From Rhododendron vialii (Eukaryota > Streptophyta > Magnoliopsida > Ericales > Ericaceae), in assembly GCF_030253575.1 (NCBI RefSeq), contig NC_080558.1, positions 42,041,611 to 42,105,610 of the forward strand: a stretch of 64,000 nt of DNA, read 5' to 3'. The notes under the pieces were generated by a model. The model saw only the letters and a list, made by a program, of their open reading frames with translations, was not told the DNA's origin and ran no database searches. Below, in pieces: positions 1-11,398 of this stretch; position 1 is the stretch's first letter; each line of letters opens with the position of its first letter. The position numbers and the translations under genes are program-made.

Positions 1-31
1 TCTTATAAAATACTATAAAATATTACCCCCT

Positions 32-86
<55 letters not shown>

Positions 87-407
87 TGCACTTCATCTAT
101 AGAAAACCAAAAATTGAACCCAAACCCATAAATTGACCCCAAACCCATAAATTGAGTACCACCAATTGACCCTAAACCCACGATCGGAAAACTCTACCCG
201 AAGAACCAACGAGCACGCGTCGAACTCCGCCAACTTTGGCGACTTCTGTTACTCGTCAAGAAACCTCTAGTTTATGGAACACCCTTTAAGTTTCAGCTTC
301 TCCAGATCCAAACAGCCTTTCAGCTCAAGAGAACACTCTTTCAGCTACTCCAGATCCTCGTCTAACTCTTCGTCCTCGTAGATTGTCGTCTTCTACTGCC
401 TCCACAC

Positions 408-448
<41 letters not shown>

Positions 449-1240
449 TGCTGGGTTTTAGCTACAATATTGGATAGAAGAGAACAGAGAAAAAGTCAAT
501 TGTGGGATAATAATAAAGGAAGCAATTGTTGATGAACAGTGCCTCGGGAAATTAAGCGAGGTTTGGTGGCCAAAGGTATGGTAGCCGAAGGTAAAATACC
601 TAAGCTTCACTGAGACTGGTGCAATGCATCTTTTTGGGTTTGCCTCAGTAAATACCTAAATACATACATTTACATACTCTTGTGTACATGCTCTTAAGGT
701 GGGGCAGGCATAATTAAGTTCACCCCCTGTGGTTGAATTCGATATAGACTGATGTTGTGGTGGTTTGTTAACAATGAGACTTCAGTTCATCATCATCTTT
801 CAGAACAAAGAACACATAAACTAAAAACTATGGCAAAAAGAAAAAAATGGAAATGAAGAAGTTAAAAAATGACAGTTTTGCTCTCTTTGTTCGACATATC
901 TTATTTATCTTTAACTTTGATCCACTTTTTAGTACTTTTCCTTTTTCCTCTGTGAATACGAATGATTAGTCGTAAAAAATTTGAGAAATACTAAAAAATT
1001 GTTAAACATCAATCATACCAACCGCACCATCGTTTAGAATAATTAATTTAGTTTAAAGTTTATCGGACGTCCATATTCCAAGACCATGTAAGCCTGTTAC
1101 ATGAAATGCCCCAAAATCAAAGCAAGCCACCCTTGAGAGAAATAAATGAATTCCAAATAACTTGGGCAAATCCAAAGAAGGTTTTCCTGTATGTTCAAGA
1201 ATAGAACCAAGGTTTCATATACGCAGGAGCCATAAGGCAA
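1..1240. other. Gene-free region with two microsatellites
   Basis: No convincing coding sequence is seen on either strand. The stretch holds a CT run at about 37-76 passing into CA, and a GA run at about 411-447. Between them are short A/C-rich near-repeats built on 'cccataaattga' at about 118-182. The remainder is AT-rich and unremarkable. Confidence 0.6.
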
Positions 1241-1248
1241 TAACAAAA

Positions 1249-1586
1249 AATTTAAAATTTTAATGTTTAGAAGTATAAAAAAAGTTCAATTTAAATTAAT
1301 GCCCTGTGGAGAGAAAACTTAAGGTGATTGATGCGTTTTTCTTTTTGTGGTATGAGACAGAATTGGGTCAGAAGGATAAAGAACCACTAATCAATCAATA
1401 TACTAAAGCAAATGTGTTGTGTGGTCTCAAGCCTTCAAGCATCCAATCCTAATTTTTCAGATTTTTCCTTTTTTGAAGGATCAAAAACCGTTAATCAATC
1501 AATCAATCAATATACTAAACAAATGTGTTGTGTGGTCTCAAGTCTTCAAGTACCCATTCCTAATTTTTTAGATTTTTCATTTTTTG

Positions 1587-1634
<48 letters not shown>

Positions 1635-1680
1635 AATTGGGGAAAAATTATTCAATGACCATGAGATTTTTCATTTTTTG

Positions 1681-1724
<44 letters not shown>

Positions 1725-2165
1725 AGTTGGGGAAAAATTATTCAATGCCCCCATGGGCATTGCCACGTGGTGGCCTAACTTATCTTTCCATCAAACATTT
1801 GTATAATTCTCACTACAAAATATCGAGCCCACAAAATTTTTTTTGTTTGTCCCGTGCATCGAACGGGTACAACGCTTGTTCATACAAAGCCACTGAACTG
1901 TCCTGACTTGCAATCAAAGTTGTATGCATTATATGGACAAGAAGCAACCGAGCGGAATCATTCAATACAACGGTATGAATGCGATACCAAGGCAAACCCA
2001 TGAAAATACCTTTAATATCAAAGAAATATAGACACCACGTAATTTTATCTATCTATCTTCTATCAATATCCTGTAGGAATGTGTTTAGGCTTATCAATCC
2101 TTCAATTCAAACCTTCATCCCTAATTTTTTAGATTTTAGATTTTCTTTTTAATTTGTTTAAATTG

Positions 2166-2220
<55 letters not shown>

Positions 2221-2930
2221 TGGGGAGGGGTAAAGATTCCAGGAGAGTTGAGAGTAAATAATCCAATGCTCCAGTGACATTTTTATGTGGTGGCCCAACT
2301 TATCTTTCCACCATACGTTTGTGTGGTTCTCACTACAAAGTGTCGAGTCTGCACAATTTGGTTCGTGCATCGAACAAACACAACGCTAGTTGTATTAAAA
2401 AAGATTGTACTACGAATGTTATGAATTTCCCTTGTTCAATCGATTATCTTGGGCCAAGGGTTGATTCTGCTCTAGAACAAAAAGAATCAAATTTATTCTA
2501 TACTCGATGAGTACCTATATACAATCTCAGTTTGAGGACGTATGTCTACCATTACAGTATATAACTATCGGACATGGATCCTCTAGGATTGGAAGGGCCA
2601 ATTTCGGCCGGTTTTGGGTCTTTTTTGTGCCTGCGTTAATGATCCAAATCATTCACTTATTGAACATGTCGAGAACTCATATCACGCAAAAAAAAAAAAA
2701 AAAGTTGATCGGGAACCATTTGAGATGATTTCGAGAGGAATTTGTTTTCAGATAAACGGGTTTAATGGGCTTGTTGATCGGAAACCATTTTAGTTATGTT
2801 CTCAGCGTGTTTCTAGAAAGTGAAGAGTTTGTATCATTAATGCAGGCTCGAGTAGAGCCCATATGGATCAAAACTATATGGTCAAGTGCATTTAAAATTA
2901 AAGGACATGAGAAGATCAAGTTTTTCTCGT
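1249..2930. repeat. Copy 1 of a diverged direct duplication
   Basis: Several blocks match 7901-9838 in the same order and orientation: about 1249-1375 with 7901-7995, 1885-2045 with 8871-9032, and 2395-2930 with 9040-9838. The copies differ by many substitutions and by insertions in copy 2. No protein family was recognised in either. This copy ends about 100 bp before the LTR element at 3032. It keeps the uninterrupted version of the site that carries a MITE in copy 2. Confidence 0.8.
1389..1745. repeat. Tandem duplication with embedded GA microsatellites
   Basis: A block of about 100 bp containing 'atgtgttgtgtggtctcaag' and a T-rich stretch occurs at about 1410-1485 and again at about 1520-1590. 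The second copy runs into a GA array (about 1592-1631). The segment 'ttcattttttgaaattgaga' plus GA array plus 'ttggggaaaaattattcaat' is then repeated at about 1668-1745. The short ORFs here are produced by the repeats and are not genes. Confidence 0.8.
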
Positions 2931-3026
2931 TTGTGTATACTTTCTTGTGCTTGTTATGGAGGGTGCAAGTGAGATGATTGGATCCTTTCCCCCTTAGAAA
3001 GAATAAAAAACTTGCACCCTCGATGA

Positions 3027-3031
3027 CAAGC
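3027..3031. repeat. Left target-site duplication CAAGC
   Basis: The five bases CAAGC directly before the LTR beginning TGTTTCCC are repeated at 7632-7636 directly after the LTR ending GTAAACA. This fixes both ends of the element. Confidence 0.85.
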
Positions 3032-4151
3032 TGTTTCCCACTTTTCCGCCGGGTAGGCGTGAGCGAAAAATCCGATGGCGTGTGCGGTGTGAGCGCGGGC
3101 GTGCCAGGACTTGTTGGCGTCCAACGTACAGAAAGCGTGAGCGCCTCGATCTGACTTCGTATGTAATGCGACTGCGTGTGACCCAAAGGGTGAGGCCATA
3201 ATGAGGTTCGTGGTTTTGCCTCTACAAGCGAGGACTTAATAATTTTCCAACCATGTGAGAAAAAGAATTAACAAACGTAGAATAACTTTATTATGCCGTA
3301 ATAATAAAGTTGGGGATACAAGAATAAGAATTAACAAACGTAGAATAACTTTATTATGTCATAATAATAAAGTTGGGGATACAAGAATAAGAATTAACAA
3401 ACGTAGAATAACTTTATTATGCAGTAATAATAAAGTTGGGGATACAAGAGAGACGGAATAACTTTACTATATCGTAATAATAAAGTTGGGAGTACAAGAG
3501 AGATAGAAAAGAGAGAGAGATGAGATAATTGCTTCGCAAGGAAGACTTTGGTTTTTTAAGCGCTGGGCTTGATTGGTGTGTGAACCCTTTTTTCATCTTG
3601 AGTTCTTCTATTTATAGGCCACGGCTTTGCATGCAAGAGGAATTCCAGCTTCTCCTGGTGATGCCAAGTGTCCCATGCAACTGCACATCGTGGGCTAATG
3701 GGCGGTGTAGAGATGAGAGAGAGTGGCCCAAATTGTGGAAGAGTGTTTGCGTAAATTGAAATCATTGGGGAAGTGGGCTTCTTGTATGTTGACAAGCGTC
3801 CCTTGTCTTGAAAATTAACTTCCCTCCATAGCTCTTTGGATGCCAAGTGTCCATAATGACTTTTAACTTCCAAGTAAAAAACCAACTGTTTTTTACATCA
3901 TGGGTCATTCCACTTTTCCAGCAAGCACATGCCAAAACTCATATTCAGTGCTCCGAATAATACTTCAAAGAAAAATTATTCGGTGTATCTCGCTTCACTT
4001 GGGTTTCAATTAATTGGGTCTTGCTCCAAATCACAAAATTAATATGACCCCTTAATTTTTTAGCCCGAGCAACTCATAAAAACTAGCCTAATTTAATTAA
4101 ATGGCCCTTCAGCGCTAGCCCAAGGTTTGGTGCCAAAAACGGGTGTAAACA
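3032..4151 (-). repeat. Left LTR, with tandem expansion
   Basis: This is the 3' LTR in the element's own orientation. It is longer than its partner mainly because a unit of about 57-58 bp, containing 'agaattaacaaacgtagaat' and an inverted 'aactttattat...aataataaagtt' motif, occurs three times at about 3264-3445. A shorter variant follows at 3452-3490. The right LTR has a single full copy plus the variant. Confidence 0.85.
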
Positions 4152-4539
4152 ATGCCCTCCATGCTTTGATTCTTTACTTTTAGGATCAAGGCATGTATTA
4201 AAAAGAAAACTGTTTTTGGCATCCAAACAGTCCTCTGTTGTAGCATACCTTCTTTTGTTTGCCTTGCCTATGGACTTAGTAGGCATTAGGCAGTTTCCAT
4301 ACTCCTCAGGTCTTTGATAAAATTTCTCTGAATTCAAACCTTGGAAGGAGTCTACCAGAAATCTTTGGACAAGCCTTTCAAAGGCCTCTCTTAGAGATAA
4401 ATGCCTCATTCTGCATCCTTTAGAGCTTCTTAAAGTGATTTGATGATGCTTGCACCTATTATTAGGCCTATTTCCACCAACAAAGGCCTGTGTTCAGGTC
4501 TAATCGTAGAAAAACGATCGAACCATAAAAAAGGCCTGG

Positions 4540-5130
4540 CAAGGACTAAACCTCATATTGGAGGGACTGAACCTCATATTGGAAGGACTGAACCTCATAT
4601 TGGAAGGACTGAACCTCCACTTTGAGCGCTCATAATAGTGATTAAGTCCTACGGGAAAGGTCTAAACTTCTGTTTGAATTGCTTATAATATTGGCTCGGG
4701 CCTAGACAAAGAGCTCAAAGGGCCTTCATACCAGTAGATAGGCAAAGAGCTCAAAGAGCCTTCGTACCTGTAGATAGGACTTGTGTCTAGGCCTTGTTGT
4801 AGAGAAACCATAAACCCATGAAGGCCTAAAAAGAACTCGAAGTATGTTGAAAGGCTTGAACTCTTGCATAAAATGCGTATAATAGTGGTTCAGGCCTAGA
4901 CAAAGGGCTCAAAGAGCCTTCGAACCTATAGCAAAAGCCTGTTTACACTAATAGAGTCTTGCGTCCAGGCCTGGTTGTAGAGAAACCATAGAATGATGAA
5001 AAGGCCTGGGAAGGATTGAAAATATATTTAAGGTCTAAACCTCTGCTTTGAACTTTCAGGCATGCTTAATGAAATAAAAAGGCCTCCACTTTTGTGGAAA
5101 AGGCCTAGTAAAACTCTGATAGGGCCTTTT
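4540..5130. repeat. Internal short tandem repeats of the LTR element
   Basis: The motif 'ggactgaacctcatattgga' is repeated about three times at 4550-4615. Looser repeats follow, containing 'cctagacaaagagctcaaag', 'ttgtagagaaaccata' and 'aaggcctg' (about 4690-5130). They lie between the ORFs and the 3' LTR and encode nothing recognisable. Confidence 0.65.
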
Positions 5131-5201
5131 CAAGGATTGATAGGCCATGGCCGAACATTTAAAAGGTGTTAGTTCGGCCCATGAAGGACTCTTCTTTGTT
5201 C

Positions 5202-5600
5202 TTAGCCCTTCTTGACACCACTTTGGCGTTTTTGTGTAAGCCAAGTGAACAACACTCGTTTTTTATGTGCCCCACAAATCCAACGTGGGCGCAATTCTGC
5301 ACTTTTAAGGCCTAAAATTGGCCTACACTTATAATACCTTTTGGTAGTTTGGACAATGCCAAAAAGGCCTTCATGCACCAGGGGAGGAGGGGAATCTCCA
5401 AGTACAAATGAATTGTGATCAAGCCCTGGAATGTCGCCACTTTCCTCCTCTTCATTCAATTCTTGCTGTTCTGGAATGGGTGCAACTTGCAATTCAGTCC
5501 TGCCCATAAGGCTGATGGCAGGTCTGGATCGTTCTTGATTTGTATATGTTATCTGCTCACTGCTCAGGGCTGAATCTGGACGTGGTAACTCTTCAGACAC
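5202..5600 (-). CDS. Short ORF in the LTR element, unknown
   Basis: This 132-residue ORF is downstream of the coiled-coil ORF on the same strand. It has an acidic patch (ELNEEEESGD) followed by a basic C-terminus. No family was recognised. It may be the tail of a once-longer element protein, separated from the first ORF by stops. Confidence 0.3.
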   Translation of the reverse strand: MSEELPRPDSALSSEQITYTNQERSRPAISLMGRTELQVAPIPEQQELNEEEESGDIPGLDHNSFVLGDSPPPLVHEGLFGIVQTTKRYYKCRPILGLKSAELRPRWICGAHKKRVLFTWLTQKRQSGVKKG

Positions 5601-5728
5601 TTGATAAAGTTCTTAAGAGAAGTGAATGGGTTGATCTTGTCTCATAATAGAACTTTTCACGTGCTGGCTCCTCCCAGGTCTGAGATCATGTTCCCCTTGC
5701 ATTGAAGCAGATCTATCTCTTTGCTCCT

Positions 5729-6556
5729 CTAGGCATGGAAAGAGCTTACCATCCAAAAGTTTTTGGAACACTCCTGAATGTTAGTTGTTGCGCTCAGATC
5801 TGAGACTGTTGCCTTGATCATTTTGATGTTTATCATCCAGACATTCCTGCTGTTCGGAATCCTCAAAGGACTGAACTGAGAACTTTGCCCCCCGAGTTCA
5901 AGTCCTTGACCTCCTTGCCCCTCGAGTGTAGGGTTTTTAGAAGCTAAGGGCTTAGAGAAGCCTGGAGGTCTGATGTGTTTGCCAGGAACTTGTTTAGACA
6001 CATTTAGGCCTGAAGTTAAGCCTAAATTGCCAAACTGTGACAACAGTGGTGGAGTAGGAGTTGACTTCATGTATTCGATGGTGTTTTTGGAGTTGATTAC
6101 CCATTCTTCAATCTCACGCAAAGATGCATGCAAGGGATCTATGAACTCCTGTGAGAGTTCTTCATTGGATGCAACGGTACAGGACTGAGTGCTTATATTT
6201 TCTTCAACTTGACCCCCAAAAGTCTGAGTAGAAGGATCATTAAGCCCACCATTTTGGAATTTATGCTGTTCGGGCAGGTCTGAAGACATAGTATGTGAAT
6301 AGCCTTGTAACTTGGCATTAACAAAACGGTTTACCTCATGACGTAATTGGCGATCCTCATCTCCAAGCCTATTAACTTCATTTTCAAGCCCTTGAATTGC
6401 ATCCTTGTAGGAGTTTAGTGTGTCGATATACCCATCCTCTGTATGATGGTGTCGGAGCCTCTCCATATCGAGACGGTAGATTTCATCTTCAAGCTCGTCG
6501 ACCTTATCATCGCACCAATGAATCTCTTCATTAAGACGCCGATTTTCAACATCCAA
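5729..6556 (-). CDS. Coiled-coil ORF of the LTR element
   Basis: This is a 275-residue ORF on the element's coding strand, starting about 80 bp inside the 5' LTR, where gag would be expected. The first 90 residues are charged with heptad-like spacing (VDELEDEIYRLDMERL, then LENEVNRLGDEDRQL), consistent with a coiled coil. The remainder is rich in Gly, Ser, Pro and Gln. There is no retrotransposon gag domain, no CCHC knuckle and no enzyme motif. It may be a structural protein of a non-autonomous element or a degenerate gag. The family was not recognised. Confidence 0.5.
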   Translation of the reverse strand: MDVENRRLNEEIHWCDDKVDELEDEIYRLDMERLRHHHTEDGYIDTLNSYKDAIQGLENEVNRLGDEDRQLRHEVNRFVNAKLQGYSHTMSSDLPEQHKFQNGGLNDPSTQTFGGQVEENISTQSCTVASNEELSQEFIDPLHASLREIEEWVINSKNTIEYMKSTPTPPLLSQFGNLGLTSGLNVSKQVPGKHIRPPGFSKPLASKNPTLEGQGGQGLELGGQSSQFSPLRIPNSRNVWMINIKMIKATVSDLSATTNIQECSKNFWMVSSFHA

Positions 6557-6637
6557 TTCAACATATTGAATTACATGTCAATGAATCGGCGTGATACCCT
6601 TTGAAATGATTGGTGTCCCACCGGGCGTGCCAAAAGA

Positions 6638-7631
6638 TGGTTTCCCACTTTTCCGCCGGGTAGGCGTGAGCGGAAAATCCAATGATGTGTGCGGTGTGAG
6701 CGCGGGCGTGCCAGGAGTTGTCAGTGTCCAACGTACAGAAGGCATGAGCTCCTCGATCTGACTTCGTATGTAGTGCGACTGCGTGTGACCCAAAGGGTGA
6801 GGCCACAATGAGATTCGTGGTTTTGCCTCTATGAGCAATAACTTAATAATTTCCCATCCGTGTGAGAAAAAGAATTAACAAACATAGAATAACTTTATTA
6901 TGCCGTAATAATAAAGTTGGAGATACAAGAGAGACAGAATAACTTTACTATATCGTAATAATAAAGTTGGGGGTACAAGAGAGATAGAAAAGAGAGAGAG
7001 ATGAGATAATTGCTTCGCTAGGAAGACTTTGGTTTTTTAAGCGCTGGACTTGATTGGTGTGTAAACCATTTTTTCATCTTGAGTTCTTCTATTTATAGGC
7101 CATGGCTTTGCATGCATGAGGAATTCCAGCTTCTCCTGGTGATGCCAAGTGTCCCATGCAATTGCACATCGTGGGCTAATGGGCGGTGTAGAGATGAGAG
7201 AGAGTGGCCAGAGTGCTTGTGTAAATTGAAATCATGGGGAAGTGGGCTTCTTGTATGTTGACAAGTGTCTCTTGTCTTGAAAATTAACTTCCCTCCATAG
7301 CTCTTTGGATGCCAAGTGTCCATAATGACTTTTAACTTCCAAGTAAAAAACCAACTGTTTTCTACATCGTGGGCCATTCCACTTTTCCAGCAAGCACATG
7401 CCAAAACTCATTTTCAGTGCTTCGAATAATACTTCAAAGAAAAATTATTCGGTGTATCTCGCTTCACTTGGGCTTCAATTAATTGGGTCTTGCTCCAAAT
7501 CACAAAATTAATATGACCCATTAATTTTTTAGCCCGAGCAACTCATAAAAACTGGCCAAATTTAATTAAATGTTAATTAAATGACCCTTCAGCGCTAGCC
7601 CAAGGTTTGGTGCAAAAAACGGGTGTAAACA
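6638..7631 (-). repeat. Right LTR
   Basis: This is the 5' LTR in element orientation. It matches the left LTR closely over its whole length but has only one copy of the 57-58 bp unit (about 6870-6925). It has a small extra TTAATTAAATG repeat near 7560-7580. The many single-base differences between the LTRs suggest the insertion is not recent. Confidence 0.85.
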
Positions 7632-7636
7632 CAAGC
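7632..7636. repeat. Right target-site duplication CAAGC
   Basis: Matches 3027-3031 exactly and marks the right edge of the 4.6 kb LTR element. Confidence 0.85.
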
Positions 7637-8160
7637 ACAACAAAGTATACCTTCTACGCCAATTGTTTCTTTCAACTCACGTCTCTACCCTTAACTGTCG
7701 CCATCTGATTCACAACCCACATGTCCAACTAACAACAACCACCATAGCAGCCAACCACAGCAATATTCAATGACAGTAAGAAAAAAAACGCTTACAACAA
7801 ATTAAACGCTCAAGGAAGAGAACCTTGGATTACCAAGATTTCCACTTGCCCATTTGGCGGGGAGGAGGAGAGTCGGAACCTTCCACTTGCACTCAATTTT
7901 AAGGTTTAGAAGTATAAAAAAAGTTCAATGTAAATTAATACCGGATTGAGAGAGAACTTGAGGTGATTGGTGAGTTTTTCTTTTTCTGGTATGAGACAAA
8001 GGAGTGGTGGGCCTGTTGTCCAAAAAGACGAAAGAAACGTGTGAAAAAGTAATCCTAGTTTGTTACTCCTTTTTAAGTTCTTTTGTAATATATGACAAAT
8101 TGCAGGGCTAATATATTACGAAAATCCTATATGTACCGACCAAAATGTAGGGAAATCGTA

Positions 8161-8462
8161 CTGACGGCCGCGCGCAGCTATCTCAGGCCACCGGATGGTC
8201 GATCCAAGCCTTCCAAAAATTTAAAAAAAAAAAACCGAGGGGCCTGGCGCGGGAATCAACGGCATCCGATGTGTGTAGGGTGCTTGATCTAAACACCCTA
8301 TACATATATACACGAAAAATAGAGTTTTTAGATCAAGCACCCTACACACGTCGGATGCCATTGATTCCCGCGAAAGGCCCCTCAGTTTTTTTTAAAATTT
8401 TTTTTGGACGGCTCGGATCGACCGTCTGGTGGCCGGAGACGGCCGCGTGCTGCCGTCGGTAG
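8161..8462. mobile_element. Foldback (long inverted repeat) element
   Basis: The arms at about 8161-8297 and 8326-8462 are imperfect reverse complements around a loop of about 30 bp. Landmarks on the left arm are ACGGCCGCG, GGTCGATCC, GAGGGGCCT and AGGGTGCTTGATCT. Each has its complement on the right arm in mirrored order. Arms of about 137 bp fit a foldback MITE. A target duplication could not be fixed. Confidence 0.8.
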
Positions 8463-9546
8463 AAAACCTGTGGGTGCAAATAGCACCACTCCAATATATT
8501 AAGTCTTTTATGTAAAATAAAAATCTTAGATAATACTGTAGATTATAGACTTTTTCAAATTGGGGGTTGCCGTGGCCCCTGTTAGCCAGCCTTGGTTTCG
8601 TCTTTGTGTAAGTTTATCACAAAATATTTATAGATCTTGATACACTCAATGCCAGCTAGCTGCCAAGAAGCACAAGCTAGAGAAGACAATATGTGCCCCG
8701 GCCATTCCTTTATAACTCCAAATTTCAAGATTCGTGAAAATCCCCCTGTGCTACTCAGCCATCCTATGAATTGGTTATTCCTAAACGTTTCAGGAAATGT
8801 ATAATGAACATACTTGCCTATCACCACATTGGATCAAGAACAATGTCAGAAGGATAAAAAATCGCTATTTCATACAAAGCCATTAAACTGGCCCAACTTG
8901 CAATCAAAGTTAATTATATGGACAGAAAGCAACTGAGCGGAATCATTCAATATAATGGTATGAACACAATACCAAGACAAACCCATGAAAATACCCTTAA
9001 TATTAAAGAAAAATAAACACCACGTAACTTTATTGTATTGAAAAAGACTATACTACGAATTCTATGGATTTTCCTTGTTCAATGGATTATCTTGGGCCAA
9101 GGGTTAATATTAACATTTCTTTTATTTTGTTGATAATAATAAATTAATTTTGTTCTAGAACAAAAAGAATCAAATTCATTCTATACTCGTTAGGTACCTA
9201 CATACAATCTTAGTTTGAGGACGTATGTCTACCATTACAGTATATAACTATCGGATCTGGAAGGGCCAATTTCGGTCGATTTTGGGTCTTTTTCGAGCTT
9301 GCGTTAATGATCCAAATCATTCACTTATTAAACACGTTGAGAACTCATATCACGCAAAAAAAAAGAAGAAGGTTGATCGGGAACCATTCGAGATGATTTC
9401 AAGATGAATTTGTGTTCAGATAAATGGGTTTAATGATTGGAAACCATTTTCGTTATGTTCTCCGCATGTTTCTAAAAAATTCAAGAGTTTGTATCATTAA
9501 GGCAGGCTTGAGTAGAGCTCACACGGATCAAAACTAGACGGTTTGA

Positions 9547-9786
9547 GAGCCCGTTCCAGAATACCTTCTTACAAAATAAGTATTTATTTCACATTTTCAA
9601 ACTAAAAAATAATATAAATGAAAAATAACTTTTTAATTTTTTTTACATCGTATTAAAGATCTCATTTGAGATCTTTCAAACAAGATCCATATTGCATATT
9701 TTTATATTTCAATAAGTCCATCATTTTTGAGCTTGAAATTGCCTTCTTAAATAATAAGTACTTATTTCGCGTTCCGGAACGGGGCC
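9547..9786. mobile_element. Palindromic MITE, TSD TGA
   Basis: The termini are GAGCCCGTTCC on the left and GGAACGGGGCC on the right. The inner arms also pair (CCTTCTTA...AATAAGTA with TACTTATT...AAGAAGG). TGA flanks both ends. The duplicated copy at about 2880-2905 reads straight through the same point, so it is a paralogous empty site. Superfamily is uncertain. Confidence 0.8.
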
Positions 9787-9898
9787 TGAGTGCATTTAAA
9801 ATTAAAGGACAGGAGAAGATCAAAGTTTTTCTCGTTTGAGCAACAATTTGGATGTGCGGATAACGTTTCCGGATGCTCTAATAAATACTACTACTAGT

Positions 9899-10554
9899 TA
9901 GGGTTGTAAATGAACTGAGCCATTCGCGAACTGTTCGAGGCTCGGTTCGGTAAGAGCTCGTTCGAGTTCGATTCGTCTGCTAAACGAACTGAACTTGAAC
10001 ATCAATTCTAGGCTCGTTCCGTAAATGAGCCGAACCTGAGCCTAACGGTATTCGGCTCGGTTAGGTTCGCAAACCTATACTTAAATTTAATTAATAATTC
10101 AATAGGGGTCTATTTGTAAATGTAAAAAATTTTAAGGTTGTATATATAATTCAATACTTATTTTTCTCCCAAATTCTGTACGATCAATGAGAGAGTTTGG
10201 GTTCGCTTGAGTTTAATGAGCTGAGCCAAATCAAACCCGAGTCTTGATGAGCCCAATTCGAGCTTAGATTCGGCTCGGCTCGATTCATTTGAGTTTAACG
10301 AGCCAAACTCGAGCCAAGATATTCAAGTTCGAATCGAACCTGAGCCGAATCCGAGCTAAACTTGAGCCAGACTAATATCTTAACGAACCCAACCGAGCCG
10401 AACCCGAGCCTTGAAAAATTTTAACGAGCCGAACTCGAACCAAGTTATTCAGGCTCGAATCGAACTCGAGCCGAACCCAAGCCGAACTCATATCTTGACG
10501 AACCCGAGTCGAACTTAACAGGGTTCGGCTCGATTCGATTCGTTTAGAGCCCTA
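9899..10554. mobile_element. hAT-like MITE with TAGGG termini
   Basis: It begins TAGGGTTGTAAATGAA and ends in the complement of TAGGGCTCTAAACGAA. The flanks are CTACTAGT and CTACTGGT, an 8-bp duplication with one mismatch, typical of hAT elements. The interior is dominated by subterminal repeats of GAGCCGAAC and its variants on both strands. It lies about 460 bp upstream of the copine start codon, within the likely promoter region. Confidence 0.85.
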
Positions 10555-11011
10555 CTACTGGTGGGTTGAATGTCGTTTTCTCCCAATATAGAAAAAAGAA
10601 AGATTAAGAAATTAAATCGTACTCCCTTACTAGTTTTCCCCAAAAAATGGGGGAAAATAAACAGGGCAGAGGTCAAAAATTGAGACGAGGTTTGACCTAA
10701 TTTCCAAAATTGTTCTTCGAATTCTATTTCCATTGATTTTCTCAACTGACCCATGACGAACCCTATTGATACGTTTGCCAGAGATTGACCCGGAAACTAC
10801 GCTGTCTGAGTGAGCGGGGAAGGCAAGGCGTGCATCAACATGGTTCATTTCGGCACGTGAAGGGCCCAAAAACCGCCGGAGAGGAGTTAGAAAACTGCCG
10901 GATTATAGTGAGAGAGAGAGAGAAATTATATACGTTTGTTTTTCGATATTGTGCAAAGGAATATCAGGAGGTTACAGAGAGAAAAGCATTTAGAGGGAGA
11001 GAGAGAGAGAG
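10555..11011 (+). promoter_or_regulatory. 5' flank and probable leader of the copine gene
   Basis: This segment separates the MITE from the copine ATG. It has GA tracts at about 10911-10922 and directly before the ATG (about 10997-11011), typical of plant 5' leaders. An AT-rich 'attatatacg' at about 10925 could serve as a TATA element. The transcription start cannot be fixed from sequence. Confidence 0.35.
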
Positions 11012-11186
11012 ATGGGGGGATGTTGTTCGGATGTGAGGGGAGGGCAGCAGGCGGTGGGAGGGGCCCAGCAAGCGACAGGGAATATTGGTGGTGGTGGGAA
11101 CAACGACGCTGTAGACTTTTTCTTTAAGACCAAAGGTCTTCACACTCTCTGCACTCCAATGGAGGTATAATCTTGTAGAAGAATAT

Positions 11187-11398
11187 GCATACTGTATACA
11201 AATGCAATTACCACCACACAAACCCTGGTTGCGATTGTCCTTTTGGCACAGTAGATGAATATGTATACTGCGTACATACATCGCTGTATGCAATTACCAC
11301 CACACAAACCCTAATTGCGATTGTCCTTTTGGCAGACATTGACACACAGTAGATACATCTCTGTATGCAATTACCACCACACCCCAAACCCAATTTTG
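11187..11398. repeat. Tandem repeat in copine intron 1
   Basis: Three copies of a unit of about 77-100 bp containing 'gcaattaccaccacac' occur. The first two also share 'gcgattgtccttttggca' and the third is truncated. The array lies just inside intron 1 (11165-14366). The minus-strand ORFs it creates have no other support. Confidence 0.8.

Larger units (their letters stand above)
3032..7631 (-). mobile_element. Non-autonomous LTR retrotransposon, 4.6 kb
   Basis: Two direct repeats bound the element: 3032-4151 (1120 bp) and 6638-7631 (994 bp). Both begin TG and end CA, and the whole is flanked by CAAGC. A primer-binding-like sequence reads TTTTGGCACGCCCGGTGGGA on the minus strand immediately inside the right LTR, and a purine-rich tract reads GGAGGGCAT on the minus strand inside the left LTR. 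Transcription is therefore right to left. The 2.5 kb interior has no protease, reverse transcriptase, RNase H or integrase signature, only two short minus-strand ORFs. It is best described as a LARD-like derivative that would need enzymes from another element. The superfamily cannot be assigned. Confidence 0.85.
7901..9838. repeat. Copy 2 of the direct duplication
   Basis: Partner of 1249-2930. It is longer because it contains the foldback sequence at 8161-8462, an extra AT-rich stretch near 9103-9150, and the MITE at 9547-9786. No conserved protein can be read through it. Confidence 0.8.

Noticed and set aside
1412..1636. 74-residue ORF ending in an Arg/Glu alternation
   Set aside because: It crosses a tandem duplication and a GA microsatellite, and its sequence is explained by the repeats.
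2941..3199. Minus-strand ORFs of 81 and 130 residues shared with 6558-6838
   Set aside because: The near-identical pair arises because both lie in the two LTRs and flanking junctions. There is no independent coding evidence.
3255..3461. 68-residue ORF with three repeats of INKRRITLLC
   Set aside because: It is the translation of the 57-58 bp LTR tandem repeat, antisense to the element. The right LTR lacks the expansion.
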